64,000 nucleotides of DNA from Candidatus Iainarchaeum sp. (lineage in GTDB: Archaea > Iainarchaeota > Iainarchaeia > Iainarchaeales > JAXPJC01): contig JACPJC010000006.1 in NCBI GenBank assembly GCA_016187745.1, forward strand, positions 115,682 through 179,681, written 5' to 3'. A model generated the notes under the pieces. It was not told the origin of the DNA. It made no database searches and saw nothing but the letters and a program-made list of their open reading frames with translations. A program made the position numbers and the translations under genes. This document shows, piece by piece, positions 1 to 7,168 of the stretch (the first letter of the stretch is position 1; every line of letters begins with the position of its first letter).

Positions 1-2
1 GA

Positions 3-398
3 AACGAAATGTCTGTTGATGCAAGGAGACGGGCTAATGTAGAGCATATATTGAGGAAAAATGAAATAGGTGGCTGTGGTGATGCTGCTGTTATTTTTGC
101 TCAATTGGCAAGGGCAAAAGGCATTCCTGTAAGGCTTGTTGATGCTGTAATGAAAGGTTATGATGGTAGAGGCGATTTTAGGGGGCATGTTTTTGCTGAT
201 GTTTTTATAAATGATAAATGGATAACTGTTGAGCCAGTTGCAGGGCGCGTTATTGGAAAAGGATACAACAGAATAGGTAAAGACAGGACAATAATTAGTT
301 ACATCCCTTATGCAAAAGGGCTTGATTTTTCATCAATGGGCACGACAACATTAAAGGCAATAAGGAGAAAATCTTCAAAATTTCTGCAGCCAGGGTAG
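3..398 (+). CDS. Transglutaminase-like protein, 5' end outside window
   Basis: The reading frame is open to the left edge; the first visible ATG is at 9, but the upstream codons are also open and the family normally has more sequence before the catalytic Cys, so the gene is probably cut by the window. Counting from that ATG, Cys23 sits in a GGCGDAA context followed by a helix and RAKGIPVRLV, then His60 (RGHVFADVFI) and Glu75 (WITVEP). This is the Cys-His-acid layout of the transglutaminase/protease superfamily core, with Glu where Asp is usual. Members cleave or modify amide bonds; the substrate here is unknown. It ends about 50 bases before cdc6. The fold assignment is fairly safe, the activity is not. 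Confidence 0.7.
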   Translation, partial: NEMSVDARRRANVEHILRKNEIGGCGDAAVIFAQLARAKGIPVRLVDAVMKGYDGRGDFRGHVFADVFINDKWITVEPVAGRVIGKGYNRIGKDRTIISYIPYAKGLDFSSMGTTTLKAIRRKSSKFLQPG

Positions 399-420
399 TT
401 CGGAATCCTAACTCTAAACC

Positions 421-430
421 CTTTTATAGT
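421..430 (+). promoter_or_regulatory. TATA-like box of cdc6
   Basis: CTTTTATAGT lies about 22-27 bases before the ATG at 448, the spacing expected if transcription starts at or next to the start codon (leaderless mRNA). This supports 448 over the earlier in-frame GTG at 433, which would lie upstream of the predicted transcript start. Confidence 0.5.
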
Positions 431-447
431 TTGTGCTATGGAATTAT

Positions 448-1677
448 ATGGGAGTTCTGATTTTCTTGGGCGAGAATGTTTTTGAAAAGGAATTTGCAAG
501 GGAGAGCATATTCATTGACAGGGATGCGATTTCCCCGCACTATCTGCCGGAAAAACTTCCCTTCAGGGAAAAGCAGATTGAGGAGATAAGCAAGCTTCTG
601 GGTGTGGCATTGCACGGGAAAAGGCCGGATAATCTGTTTGTTTACGGGCCCACAGGGGTTGGGAAAACCGCAACCGTAAAGCACGTTATGCAGCAGCTGC
701 AGGATTTTGCAAAGGAGAAAAATTCAAAAATTATTTCCACTTACATAAACTGCAGGAACCATAATTCCAAGTACCGCGCGATGATAAAGTGCGTGAATGA
801 TTTTTATCCCAATAATTATTTTGTGGGCTATTCCGCATCATTTGTTCATGATAAAGTTCTGGATTTTGTGAGGGGAAATGAAGGCACATTGGTTGTAGTG
901 CTGGATGAAATTGATAAGGTTAAGGACCTTGATGATTTGGTTTATGCGCTTACGCGCGCGAATGATGAATTGCAGAAGGGCGCAATCTCAATAATAGGGA
1001 TTTCAAACAATTTGATGTTCAAGGAGCGTTTGGATCCAAGAACAAAAAGCTCCCTTTGCGAGCAGGAGCTTGTTTTTGCTCCATACAATGCCTCTGAGCT
1101 GAAGGCAATCCTTGAGCAGAGGATTGCAATTGCATTCAAGCCGAATTCTGTGGAGAATTCCGCAATAAATATTGCTGCGGCATTTGCGGCAAAGGAATCC
1201 GGGGATGCGCGGACTGCGGTAATGCTTCTTCAGAGGGCGGGGGAGCTTGCGGAAAAAAACGGGCTGCAGAAAATAACAGATGAGGAAGTGAAAAAGGCAA
1301 AATCAAAAGTGGAGGAGGAAGTAATCCTCAATATGGTTTCAGCGCTTCCCGAGCAGGAGCAGCTGGTGCTTTATGCGATTTCCGCGCTTACGCTTAGGAA
1401 AAAGGGGATAAGGAAAATTACCGGAAGCGCGGATGAGGGCGCATTGTATTCGGGGGATGTGTATGAGGAATATGCAACGCTTGCGAAACACTTCAAGGCT
1501 GAAGCCGTAACGGCGCGCTGGTATAGGGAATACATAAACGAGCTGGAAATGTACGGATTGATTTTAACAACAGCATCGGGCGCGGGAATAAGGGGCAATA
1601 CAACCCTAATAAAGCTTGGATTCGACGCGGAAAAAATTAAGCAGGTATTGGAAAAGGAACTGATGCAGGGAAGCTGA
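448..1677 (+). CDS. cdc6: Orc1/Cdc6-type replication initiator (AAA+ ATPase)
   Basis: Binds replication origins and loads the MCM helicase. Visible features, numbered from the ATG at 448: the N-terminal stretch ending PEKLPFREKQIEEI typical of Orc1/Cdc6, Walker A GPTGVGKT (about 67-74), Walker B VVVLDEID (about 149-156), a sensor-1-like IIGISNNL and the family stretch DPRTKSSLCEQELVF, then a C-terminal winged-helix region from about residue 300. The length of 409 residues is normal for archaea. An in-frame GTG at 433 is possible, but the TATA box favours 448. Archaeal origins often lie beside this gene, but only about 50 bases separate it from the upstream gene and I see no origin-box array there. 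It is the only replication-initiator gene in the window. Confidence 0.95.
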   Translation: MGVLIFLGENVFEKEFARESIFIDRDAISPHYLPEKLPFREKQIEEISKLLGVALHGKRPDNLFVYGPTGVGKTATVKHVMQQLQDFAKEKNSKIISTYINCRNHNSKYRAMIKCVNDFYPNNYFVGYSASFVHDKVLDFVRGNEGTLVVVLDEIDKVKDLDDLVYALTRANDELQKGAISIIGISNNLMFKERLDPRTKSSLCEQELVFAPYNASELKAILEQRIAIAFKPNSVENSAINIAAAFAAKESGDARTAVMLLQRAGELAEKNGLQKITDEEVKKAKSKVEEEVILNMVSALPEQEQLVLYAISALTLRKKGIRKITGSADEGALYSGDVYEEYATLAKHFKAEAVTARWYREYINELEMYGLILTTASGAGIRGNTTLIKLGFDAEKIKQVLEKELMQGS

Positions 1678-1681
1678 TTAA

Positions 1682-2029
1682 ATGGGAATAAAAACAGAAT
1701 ATAATCCTGATTTGGCATTAATAAACATTTCAGAATTTAAGAACGGGAATAGAAAAAGAGAGGAATGCATCCCCGAAAACCTCAAAGCCGGGCAAATCTG
1801 TGAGTTTCTTAAAAAGGGCCAGAGGAATTATTGGATTGAAGGTGAAATTCCTCTTTTAGAAACAAAAGGGAATCAACTACTTTCAAAACCATTAGCGAGC
1901 GTCATAATTCTTGAAGCGACACATTTTATGTTAAATGGCGAACCTTGGACAAAGGGAAAATATAAAATTGTTGAGGCCTTTGACCCTAAAGAGCCCAAGA
2001 TTCATTTCAACGGATTTGCCAGAGCATAG
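1682..2029 (+). CDS. Hypothetical protein, 115 residues
   Basis: The ATG lies four bases after the cdc6 stop, so it is probably co-transcribed. The protein is soluble, mixed in composition, with no signal peptide, membrane segment or metal motif. It has a segment of the form GQRNYWIEGEIPLL followed by a short beta-rich stretch that could form a small barrel. I do not recognise a family. A real gene is likely because it fills the gap exactly and uses ordinary codons, but the function is unknown. Confidence 0.6.
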   Translation: MGIKTEYNPDLALINISEFKNGNRKREECIPENLKAGQICEFLKKGQRNYWIEGEIPLLETKGNQLLSKPLASVIILEATHFMLNGEPWTKGKYKIVEAFDPKEPKIHFNGFARA

Positions 2030-2057
2030 ATTAAGGCTTTTGCAAAATTTTTCAAAA

Positions 2058-4253
2058 TTAAAATTCTTTTAGTGCCTTCTGCTCCATTGATGTTTCTTTT
2101 TCATCCCTGTGTTTTTTGAATTCTTCCGGGATCTGCGCTTCCTGGCCCAGCTGCTCCTTTACTTTTGCCGCAACCGCGCTCCCGAGGATGCGCGCAATGC
2201 TCTCAAATGGCGCGCCCTTCAAATCCCCAATTCCCTTTATGTTGTTTGAGAACAATCTGCGCGCCCTTACTCTCCCAATATGGCGCACTTCGCACAACGC
2301 AATCAGCTCTTCCTTAATTCCGGCTTCCATGCGCTTTCTTAGTTTCTGCAGATTTGGGAAATGCTGCTCAGTTTGCAATAATTTTGCGAGCTCCAATGCG
2401 CTGTAGAGCAGCCAGTCCGCAATGCGCAGCTTTGAGTGCAGTATCCCTGGTTGAATGTTGTAGGATTTCGTAAGGCTCTGCTCGGAAATTTCATCAATCC
2501 AGTCCTGCAGGAGAAGGGAAGTGGAGAATTTTTTTAGGATATCAGGGTCCTGGTATTGTTCCTTATCAAAATCCACTGGCAAATGTGCTTTTTGCTCTTC
2601 TGCAAGCTCGTATAATTCAGCCTGCTTTTCCTTCTGTGCGGAAATCAGCGGAGCGAACTCGGAAGTGTTTGCAAGCGCGTAAAGATAGAACAATTCTCCG
2701 TATTTTTTCCTTTGCTGCTGCAGCGCAAGAATGATTTTATATGCGGAGATTGGGTCCAAGTACAGTTCGCTTACGCGCCTTCCCAGTTTTGTTGGTTTTA
2801 TGCTTTTTGCATCGCTTTCAACGAATCCAATTTCCTGCAGCTCTGAAATTATTTCCTGGATTTTTACGAACAGTTCTGAAAGGTTTTTGTACTGGTGCGC
2901 ATAAAAGGTTCTTGAGAAGAATTTTTCCATTGAATCAAGGTCAAAAATGAAATTGTCTGAAATTGCTGAGAGGACATGCATTCTCAGAAGGGGCGCAATG
3001 CCCAGTTTTGAAGTAATATCCTCAATTTTGCCATTAACATAATTTTCAAACAGCTCATCAACCTCATCCTCGCTCCGCGCAATAAGTATGGATTCCCCGG
3101 AAGTGTCGAATTTCGGCCTTCCGGCGCGGCCCGACATTTGCTTGTAATCCCTTACGGGAATGCGCTGCTGGCCGTAGGTTTCTTCATAGCGGTAAAGGCT
3201 TGGAATAATTACGCGGAATGCAGGCATGTTGATTCCTGCGGAAAGTGTTGGCGTGGCAGAAATAATCTTCACACAATTTGCTTTAAACAACTCCTCAATA
3301 ATCTCGCGCTGTTTCTGCAATAATCCCGCGTGGTGGAATGCAATTCCCTTCTCAATAAGCGAGGCAAGAAGATTGCACTGCTCAGTGGGCATTTCAAGCA
3401 CATTAAGCGCTTCGTTTGCCTTTCTCCTCAAATGGGCTTTTTCCCTTTCAATCAGCATCTTCTCGGTAAGCGGGGCAAGGCTTTTTGCAATTGATTCCGC
3501 GCGCTTGCGCGTGTTTGCGAAAATAAGCGCCTGCTTGTTTTTCAGCTCAAGCGTATTTTTCACAATTGAATGCAGCGGCTCCTTGTAGCTGTCAATTGTT
3601 TCCTTCTGCTTTTTCTTTTCGTCAAAAATAATTTCCTCATTGAAGTAAATGCCCTCGCGCAGCTTAACAGGCCGGAAATCGCTTTCTACAAGCTTTGCAT
3701 TGAGCCATTTGGAAATTTCCTTTGCATTTGGGATTGTGGCGGAAAGCGCAAGCAATTGCAGTTTCGGATTCAGGGAAAGCATTTTTGTTATCAGCACTTC
3801 CAATGTTGCGCCCCTGTTGGAATCAAGCTCGTGGATTTCATCAATCATCAGCAGGCCGACAGCGGAGAGCCATTCAGCCCTGTGGCGGATTAATGAATCC
3901 AATTTTTCGTAAGTTGTGAAAATCAAATCATAATCCTGAAGGTATGAGGCGCTTGAATCAAGGTCGCCCGTAGAAATAGTAATGCGAATGCCCTGCTCTT
4001 TTGCATACTTGCGCCTGAAGTCATTGTAGTGTTCGGAGGCAAGCGCACGCAAAGGGCAGGTGTAAATGACCTTGCGCCTGCTGTTCATTATTGAGTGCAG
4101 GGCGCAGAGTTCCGCAATTATTGTTTTTCCGCTTGCGGTTGGCGAGGAAATTATCAAATTGCCTTCAAATGGGTTTGCCTTCAGCGCGGCAAGCTGCATG
4201 GGATTGAATTCCGGAAAGGAATTTGCTTGCAGAACTGCTTGAGAAATGTCCAT
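2058..4253 (-). CDS. hel308: Hel308/Hjm-type superfamily 2 DNA helicase
   Basis: A 3'-5' DNA helicase acting on stalled or recombining forks. Seen: a Q-motif-like FNPMQLAAL near residue 16, Walker A SPTASGKT (37-44), motif Ib region FTTYEKLDSLIR, DEIH (138-141), SAT (171-173), a motif V stretch TLSAGINMPA and motif VI QMSGRAGRP. The C-terminus holds IGRVRARRLFSNNIKG, the helix-hairpin-helix seen in domain 5 of Hel308. Total length 731, usual for the family. A minus-strand TATA-like ATTTAAAAG lies about 25-33 bases before the ATG, consistent with a leaderless start. Separation from related Brr2/Ski2 helicases rests on the C-terminal domain and length. Confidence 0.93.
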   Translation of the reverse strand: MDISQAVLQANSFPEFNPMQLAALKANPFEGNLIISSPTASGKTIIAELCALHSIMNSRRKVIYTCPLRALASEHYNDFRRKYAKEQGIRITISTGDLDSSASYLQDYDLIFTTYEKLDSLIRHRAEWLSAVGLLMIDEIHELDSNRGATLEVLITKMLSLNPKLQLLALSATIPNAKEISKWLNAKLVESDFRPVKLREGIYFNEEIIFDEKKKQKETIDSYKEPLHSIVKNTLELKNKQALIFANTRKRAESIAKSLAPLTEKMLIEREKAHLRRKANEALNVLEMPTEQCNLLASLIEKGIAFHHAGLLQKQREIIEELFKANCVKIISATPTLSAGINMPAFRVIIPSLYRYEETYGQQRIPVRDYKQMSGRAGRPKFDTSGESILIARSEDEVDELFENYVNGKIEDITSKLGIAPLLRMHVLSAISDNFIFDLDSMEKFFSRTFYAHQYKNLSELFVKIQEIISELQEIGFVESDAKSIKPTKLGRRVSELYLDPISAYKIILALQQQRKKYGELFYLYALANTSEFAPLISAQKEKQAELYELAEEQKAHLPVDFDKEQYQDPDILKKFSTSLLLQDWIDEISEQSLTKSYNIQPGILHSKLRIADWLLYSALELAKLLQTEQHFPNLQKLRKRMEAGIKEELIALCEVRHIGRVRARRLFSNNIKGIGDLKGAPFESIARILGSAVAAKVKEQLGQEAQIPEEFKKHRDEKETSMEQKALKEF

Positions 4254-4319
4254 TAAAGACTTTGGCTGAAGAGCCTTTTAAATGATTTCGGGGGCGGATT
4301 GCCGCTGAAATTACGGGTT

Positions 4320-4976
4320 TTACCTTATGCTCAGGCCCTGGAGGGTTTTGAACATTCTTATGTCCGCGTCAATTTCTGAGAGCTTTTCCTTCAGGCTGCC
4401 TAATTTCTTCTTTGAAACCTCAATCCTGAAATTCTGCAAATCATCGGAGTATTTTGCGAGCTTCCTGTGCTTTTTGTAAACTACCGAGTGCTGCACTGTT
4501 TCCGTAAGCTGCTTGCGGTAATCAATGTTATTCACAAACATATTCACCATGGGCTTCCAGCGCTTGTCGCTTACAAGGTGCGCAGGGAGCTTTACCGCTT
4601 CCGCATCGTTCTTGTAGTCCTTGCTTGTTGCTGCCTTCAGAAGATGCTTCCAGTAAAGCGGCTCTGAAAGCTTTTTGAAGTGCTGTGTAATTTCATAGGA
4701 TTTTGCTGAATTCTGCTTTTTCTTCCAGGAGCCGTGCTGCTTCTGCAGGCTTGATCTCATTTCCTCGAGCTCCTTTATCTGGGAATTTATCCTGCTCCTG
4801 CTTGGATATGATAATTTAGGCCAGTCGTTTTCCCTTTTTTCCGCGATTGAAATTACCCCTCCTTTGGAGAAATAGCGCCTGAAGGCTTCAGCAATCCCGC
4901 CCTTGCCGTGCCTTTTCACCATTTCCGGGAAATTGCTCTCAAAGCTTTCAAATGATGAAATTATCTCATTGGCCAT
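4320..4976 (-). CDS. Hypothetical basic, helical protein, 218 residues
   Basis: Lysine- and arginine-rich, mostly helical, with no signal peptide or membrane segment. Two likely coiled-coil stretches: around residues 62-90 (IKELEEMRSSLQKQ) and the C-terminal third (KKLGSLKEKLSEIDADIR). Between them are conserved-looking aromatics (EPLYWKHLLKAA, DKRWKPMVNMFV). I do not recognise a family; nucleic-acid binding is possible from charge alone. A TATA-like AATTTATAGG on the minus strand sits about 15-25 bases before the ATG and is divergent from the HAD-gene promoter. Gene call is good, function unknown. Confidence 0.7.
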   Translation of the reverse strand: MANEIISSFESFESNFPEMVKRHGKGGIAEAFRRYFSKGGVISIAEKRENDWPKLSYPSRSRINSQIKELEEMRSSLQKQHGSWKKKQNSAKSYEITQHFKKLSEPLYWKHLLKAATSKDYKNDAEAVKLPAHLVSDKRWKPMVNMFVNNIDYRKQLTETVQHSVVYKKHRKLAKYSDDLQNFRIEVSKKKLGSLKEKLSEIDADIRMFKTLQGLSIR

Positions 4977-5005
4977 CTCAACCCCGAATCCTATAAATTA
5001 GATTA

Positions 5006-5129
5006 TGTTGGAGGGAGTTTATAAGATTTTTGAAGGAGAGGAAGGTATCGGAAACCTAAGGTTTCTGATTAAGGGAGGTATCGGAACCGCAGGTTCTGAT
5101 TGTTGGAGGGAGTTTATAAGATTTTTGAA
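5006..5129. repeat. 29-bp perfect direct repeat flanking a two-unit hairpin insert (copy C)
   Basis: The same 29 bases occur at 5006-5034 and 5101-5129; each contains the TATA-like TTTATAAG. Between them are 66 bases made of two similar units, each with GGTATCGGAA..TTCTGAT around a short stem: TCGGAAACC/GGTTTCTGA with loop TAA, and TCGGAACC/GGTTCTGA with loop GCA. The same core occurs at 44909-45004 and on the minus strand at 54837-54930. Each flanking copy could act as a promoter for the HAD gene. Confidence 0.8.
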
Positions 5130-5136
5130 TTTATAT

Positions 5137-5838
5137 ATGAGCGGAATGTGCGCGATAAAGGCAATCATATTTGACATGACCGACACAATCCTTGAGTTTG
5201 ATTTTCGGAGGATGCGGGAGGAATTCGGGAAAATAATAAAGGGGCATGAGTGCACTAGGCATCTGGCAATTGGGCAGTTCATGGACGCCTATAAAGAGGC
5301 ATATGACTCATACCAGAGGGGGGAAATTCAGAACGATAATGCTTTCTGGGAAAAGATGTTTGGACTGCTTAAAGTTAATCCGAAAAAAGGGGAATTCAGG
5401 GGCATAATGAGAAGGCATCTGGCTTCGAGAAGAAAATTCGTAAAATTGCACAGGCACGCGGGGCATATTTTCGGAAGGCTGAAGAAAAAATACAGGCTTG
5501 CAATCCTATCGAATGCAGTGAGGAATTGGGCGGATTATGACTGGAAGTTCCTGAAATTCAATCCGAAAAAATATTTTGATGTGCAGCTCTACTCTCAGGA
5601 CACACGCCTGCTTAAGCCGGAGAGAAAGGCTTTTGAACTTGCTCTGCGCAAATTAAATGTAAGCGCAAAGGAGGCGCTTATGGTCGGGGACAACGAAAGC
5701 CAGGATATTCTGGGAGGCAATAGCGCGGGACTTGTTACAGTGTTTCTTGCAAACAAGTACAGGCTTTCCGGGGCGGTAAAGCCGAGGTTTGTGGTCAATT
5801 CATTGGAAGAAATTGAAAAAATTGCGGGGGAAATGTAA
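5137..5838 (+). CDS. HAD-superfamily hydrolase
   Basis: Haloacid-dehalogenase fold phosphatase-like enzyme. Numbered from the ATG at 5137: motif I IIFDMTDTI (about 10-18, nucleophile Asp then TDT), motif II LAILSNAV, motif III KPERKAFELAL, motif IV MVGDNESQDILGG. A helical cap lies between motifs I and II (subclass I layout). About 233 residues. The frame is open back to 5005, but that extension translates the duplicated promoter and hairpin repeat; the TATA box at 5113-5120 is about 20-24 bases before 5137, so 5137 is preferred. Stop and the next start overlap as TAATG, so it heads a coupled run through NAC. Substrate unknown; phosphoglycolate or another small phosphoester is typical. Confidence 0.88.
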   Translation: MSGMCAIKAIIFDMTDTILEFDFRRMREEFGKIIKGHECTRHLAIGQFMDAYKEAYDSYQRGEIQNDNAFWEKMFGLLKVNPKKGEFRGIMRRHLASRRKFVKLHRHAGHIFGRLKKKYRLAILSNAVRNWADYDWKFLKFNPKKYFDVQLYSQDTRLLKPERKAFELALRKLNVSAKEALMVGDNESQDILGGNSAGLVTVFLANKYRLSGAVKPRFVVNSLEEIEKIAGEM

Positions 5839-6212
5839 TGGGCGCGAGGAAATATGTAATTCCAGAACAAATAACTGGCGCTGCACGCAAAAACATAGCT
5901 GTCGGCTTGAAGTATGCCAGGCCGGGGGATTACATTGATAGGCTGGCAATGGCAAAACTGCAGCAGCTTGCAAGGGGCGAGCTTGCAGGAAGGGTTATTG
6001 AAAGGCTTGAATCTTATAAAAAGGAGAATTTAAGCCCAATCAAAAAGCTTGCTGTGCTATTGCGGGTTTTGAAAAAGCTTAAGCGGAAACCGACAGGAAT
6101 CCAGCAGAAAATGGCGGATGGGATTATTGATGAATTTATGATGGACGCATTGCAGAATGCTGAATTGTCAAATGAGGAATTAAGCAGGCTTCTGAGCCAG
6201 TGGAGAAGATGA
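5838..6212 (+). CDS. Hypothetical protein, 124 residues
   Basis: The start overlaps the HAD stop by one base (TAATG) and the stop is one base from the next ATG, so it is translationally coupled on both sides. All-helical and strongly basic in the middle (LLRVLKKLKRKP), with an acidic C-terminal helix pair (NEELSRLLSQW). No membrane segment. I do not recognise a family. Its position between a HAD hydrolase and a SLOG-type protein upstream of NAC gives no clear role. Confidence 0.7.
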   Translation: MGARKYVIPEQITGAARKNIAVGLKYARPGDYIDRLAMAKLQQLARGELAGRVIERLESYKKENLSPIKKLAVLLRVLKKLKRKPTGIQQKMADGIIDEFMMDALQNAELSNEELSRLLSQWRR

Positions 6213-6213
6213 G

Positions 6214-6762
6214 ATGAAAGATAATTTTTTGTTGGGGATAATCGGGCCGAGCGATAGCGGGAAAAACGCACAAATTCTTGGACACTCTTTGGAGGGAAGC
6301 GCTGCGCAGATTAGGGAAATAGCGCGCTCCGCTGCTGAAATTGGAATTAAAAGAATTGCAATAGTCCCGCATAAGGGGAGCGCAAGCGAAATGTTTGCAA
6401 AGGAATTCGGAAAAAGGGAAAAGGTAATTGGCGTTGTGCCGCTGCGGGACAGGGAGTTCGGGATTTCATATCTGAATAAGGGGGTTTGCGATGAGATTGT
6501 GGATTGCGGAACATGGAGAAATTCCGCAATTAAAATGAATGAAATATGCGATGCGTTCCTGTGCCTTGGGTTTACCTGCGGCGCGCTGAATGAGGTTGCA
6601 TTCTCAAAATGGTTCAACAAAAGCAAAAAGCGCAAGAAGAAAATCCTGGTTTGCGCGTGGCGCATTTCTTCAAAGCTCCCGAAGGAGATTGAAAAGGACG
6701 TGGATTTGGTTTATGCGGGGAGCCTTGCGCAATTGAGGCAAAGGTTAAAAGGACTTGTGTGA
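6214..6762 (+). CDS. SLOG/LOG-like Rossmann protein
   Basis: The N-terminal LGIIGPSDSGKN turn, a middle KRIAIVPHKG strand, and GFTCGALNEVAFSKW near residue 125 follow the pattern of the SLOG superfamily (LOG phosphoribohydrolases, TIGR00725-like, DprA-like nucleotide binders), where a Gly-rich loop followed by Glu contacts the nucleotide. Here GFTCGALNE replaces the PGGxGTxxE of LOG enzymes, so catalytic activity is uncertain. Length 182 residues is ordinary. It is part of the coupled HAD-to-NAC run. Alternative: another Rossmann-like nucleotide-binding protein. Confidence 0.6.
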   Translation: MKDNFLLGIIGPSDSGKNAQILGHSLEGSAAQIREIARSAAEIGIKRIAIVPHKGSASEMFAKEFGKREKVIGVVPLRDREFGISYLNKGVCDEIVDCGTWRNSAIKMNEICDAFLCLGFTCGALNEVAFSKWFNKSKKRKKKILVCAWRISSKLPKEIEKDVDLVYAGSLAQLRQRLKGLV

Positions 6763-6781
6763 ATTAATTTGGTGTGGAAAC

Positions 6782-7126
6782 ATGATTCCGGGAATTCCAG
6801 CAGGGATAAATCCAAAGCAAGTGGAAATGCTCATGCGCCAGTTCGGCATAAAGACCGAGCAGATAAATGCGAAAAGGGTAATTTTTGAGCTTGAGGATAA
6901 AAGGCTTGTCATTGAGAATCCGCAGGTCAATTCAATCATCGCGCAGGGGCAGAAGATGTACCAAGTTGTAGGGGAAGCGAAGGAAGAGGGAAAAGAGGGG
7001 ATAAATGAGGGAGATTTGAATCTGGTTATGGAGCAGAGCGGCGCAGCAAAGGCAAAGGCGGAAAAGGCGCTGAAGGAAGCAAACGGCAACATCGCTGAAG
7101 CGATAGTTAAATTGAAGAAGCCATAA
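6782..7126 (+). CDS. nac: Nascent polypeptide-associated complex (archaeal NAC, alpha type)
   Basis: Ribosome-associated homodimeric chaperone that meets nascent chains. The 114-residue protein starts MIPGIPAGINPKQVEMLMRQ, the typical archaeal NAC opening, then the NAC beta-barrel (KRVIFELEDKRLVIENPQV, YQVVGEAKE) and a C-terminal UBA domain (INEGDLNLVMEQSG, ALKEANGNIAEAIVKLK). The ATG at 6782 is preferred over an in-frame codon at 6755, which would only add an untypical tail; a weak GGTG lies just before it. Last gene of the HAD-NAC run. Confidence 0.93.
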   Translation: MIPGIPAGINPKQVEMLMRQFGIKTEQINAKRVIFELEDKRLVIENPQVNSIIAQGQKMYQVVGEAKEEGKEGINEGDLNLVMEQSGAAKAKAEKALKEANGNIAEAIVKLKKP

Positions 7127-7152
7127 ACAACCTGAATTTTAATATACTACTT

Positions 7153-7167
7153 GTTCTATAATAGAAC
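7153..7167. promoter_or_regulatory. 15-nt palindrome at the adhesin start
   Basis: GTTCTAT-A-ATAGAAC, two perfect 7-bp arms, lies between a TATA-like TTTAATATA (7138-7146) and the ATG at 7169. A protein bound here would cover the expected transcription start, so it is an operator candidate. It could also be a chance AT-rich palindrome. Confidence 0.35.
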
Positions 7168-7168
7168 T

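Noticed and set aside
5005..5136. N-terminal extension of the HAD protein
   Set aside because: It translates the duplicated promoter and hairpin insert; the TATA box points to the ATG at 5137.
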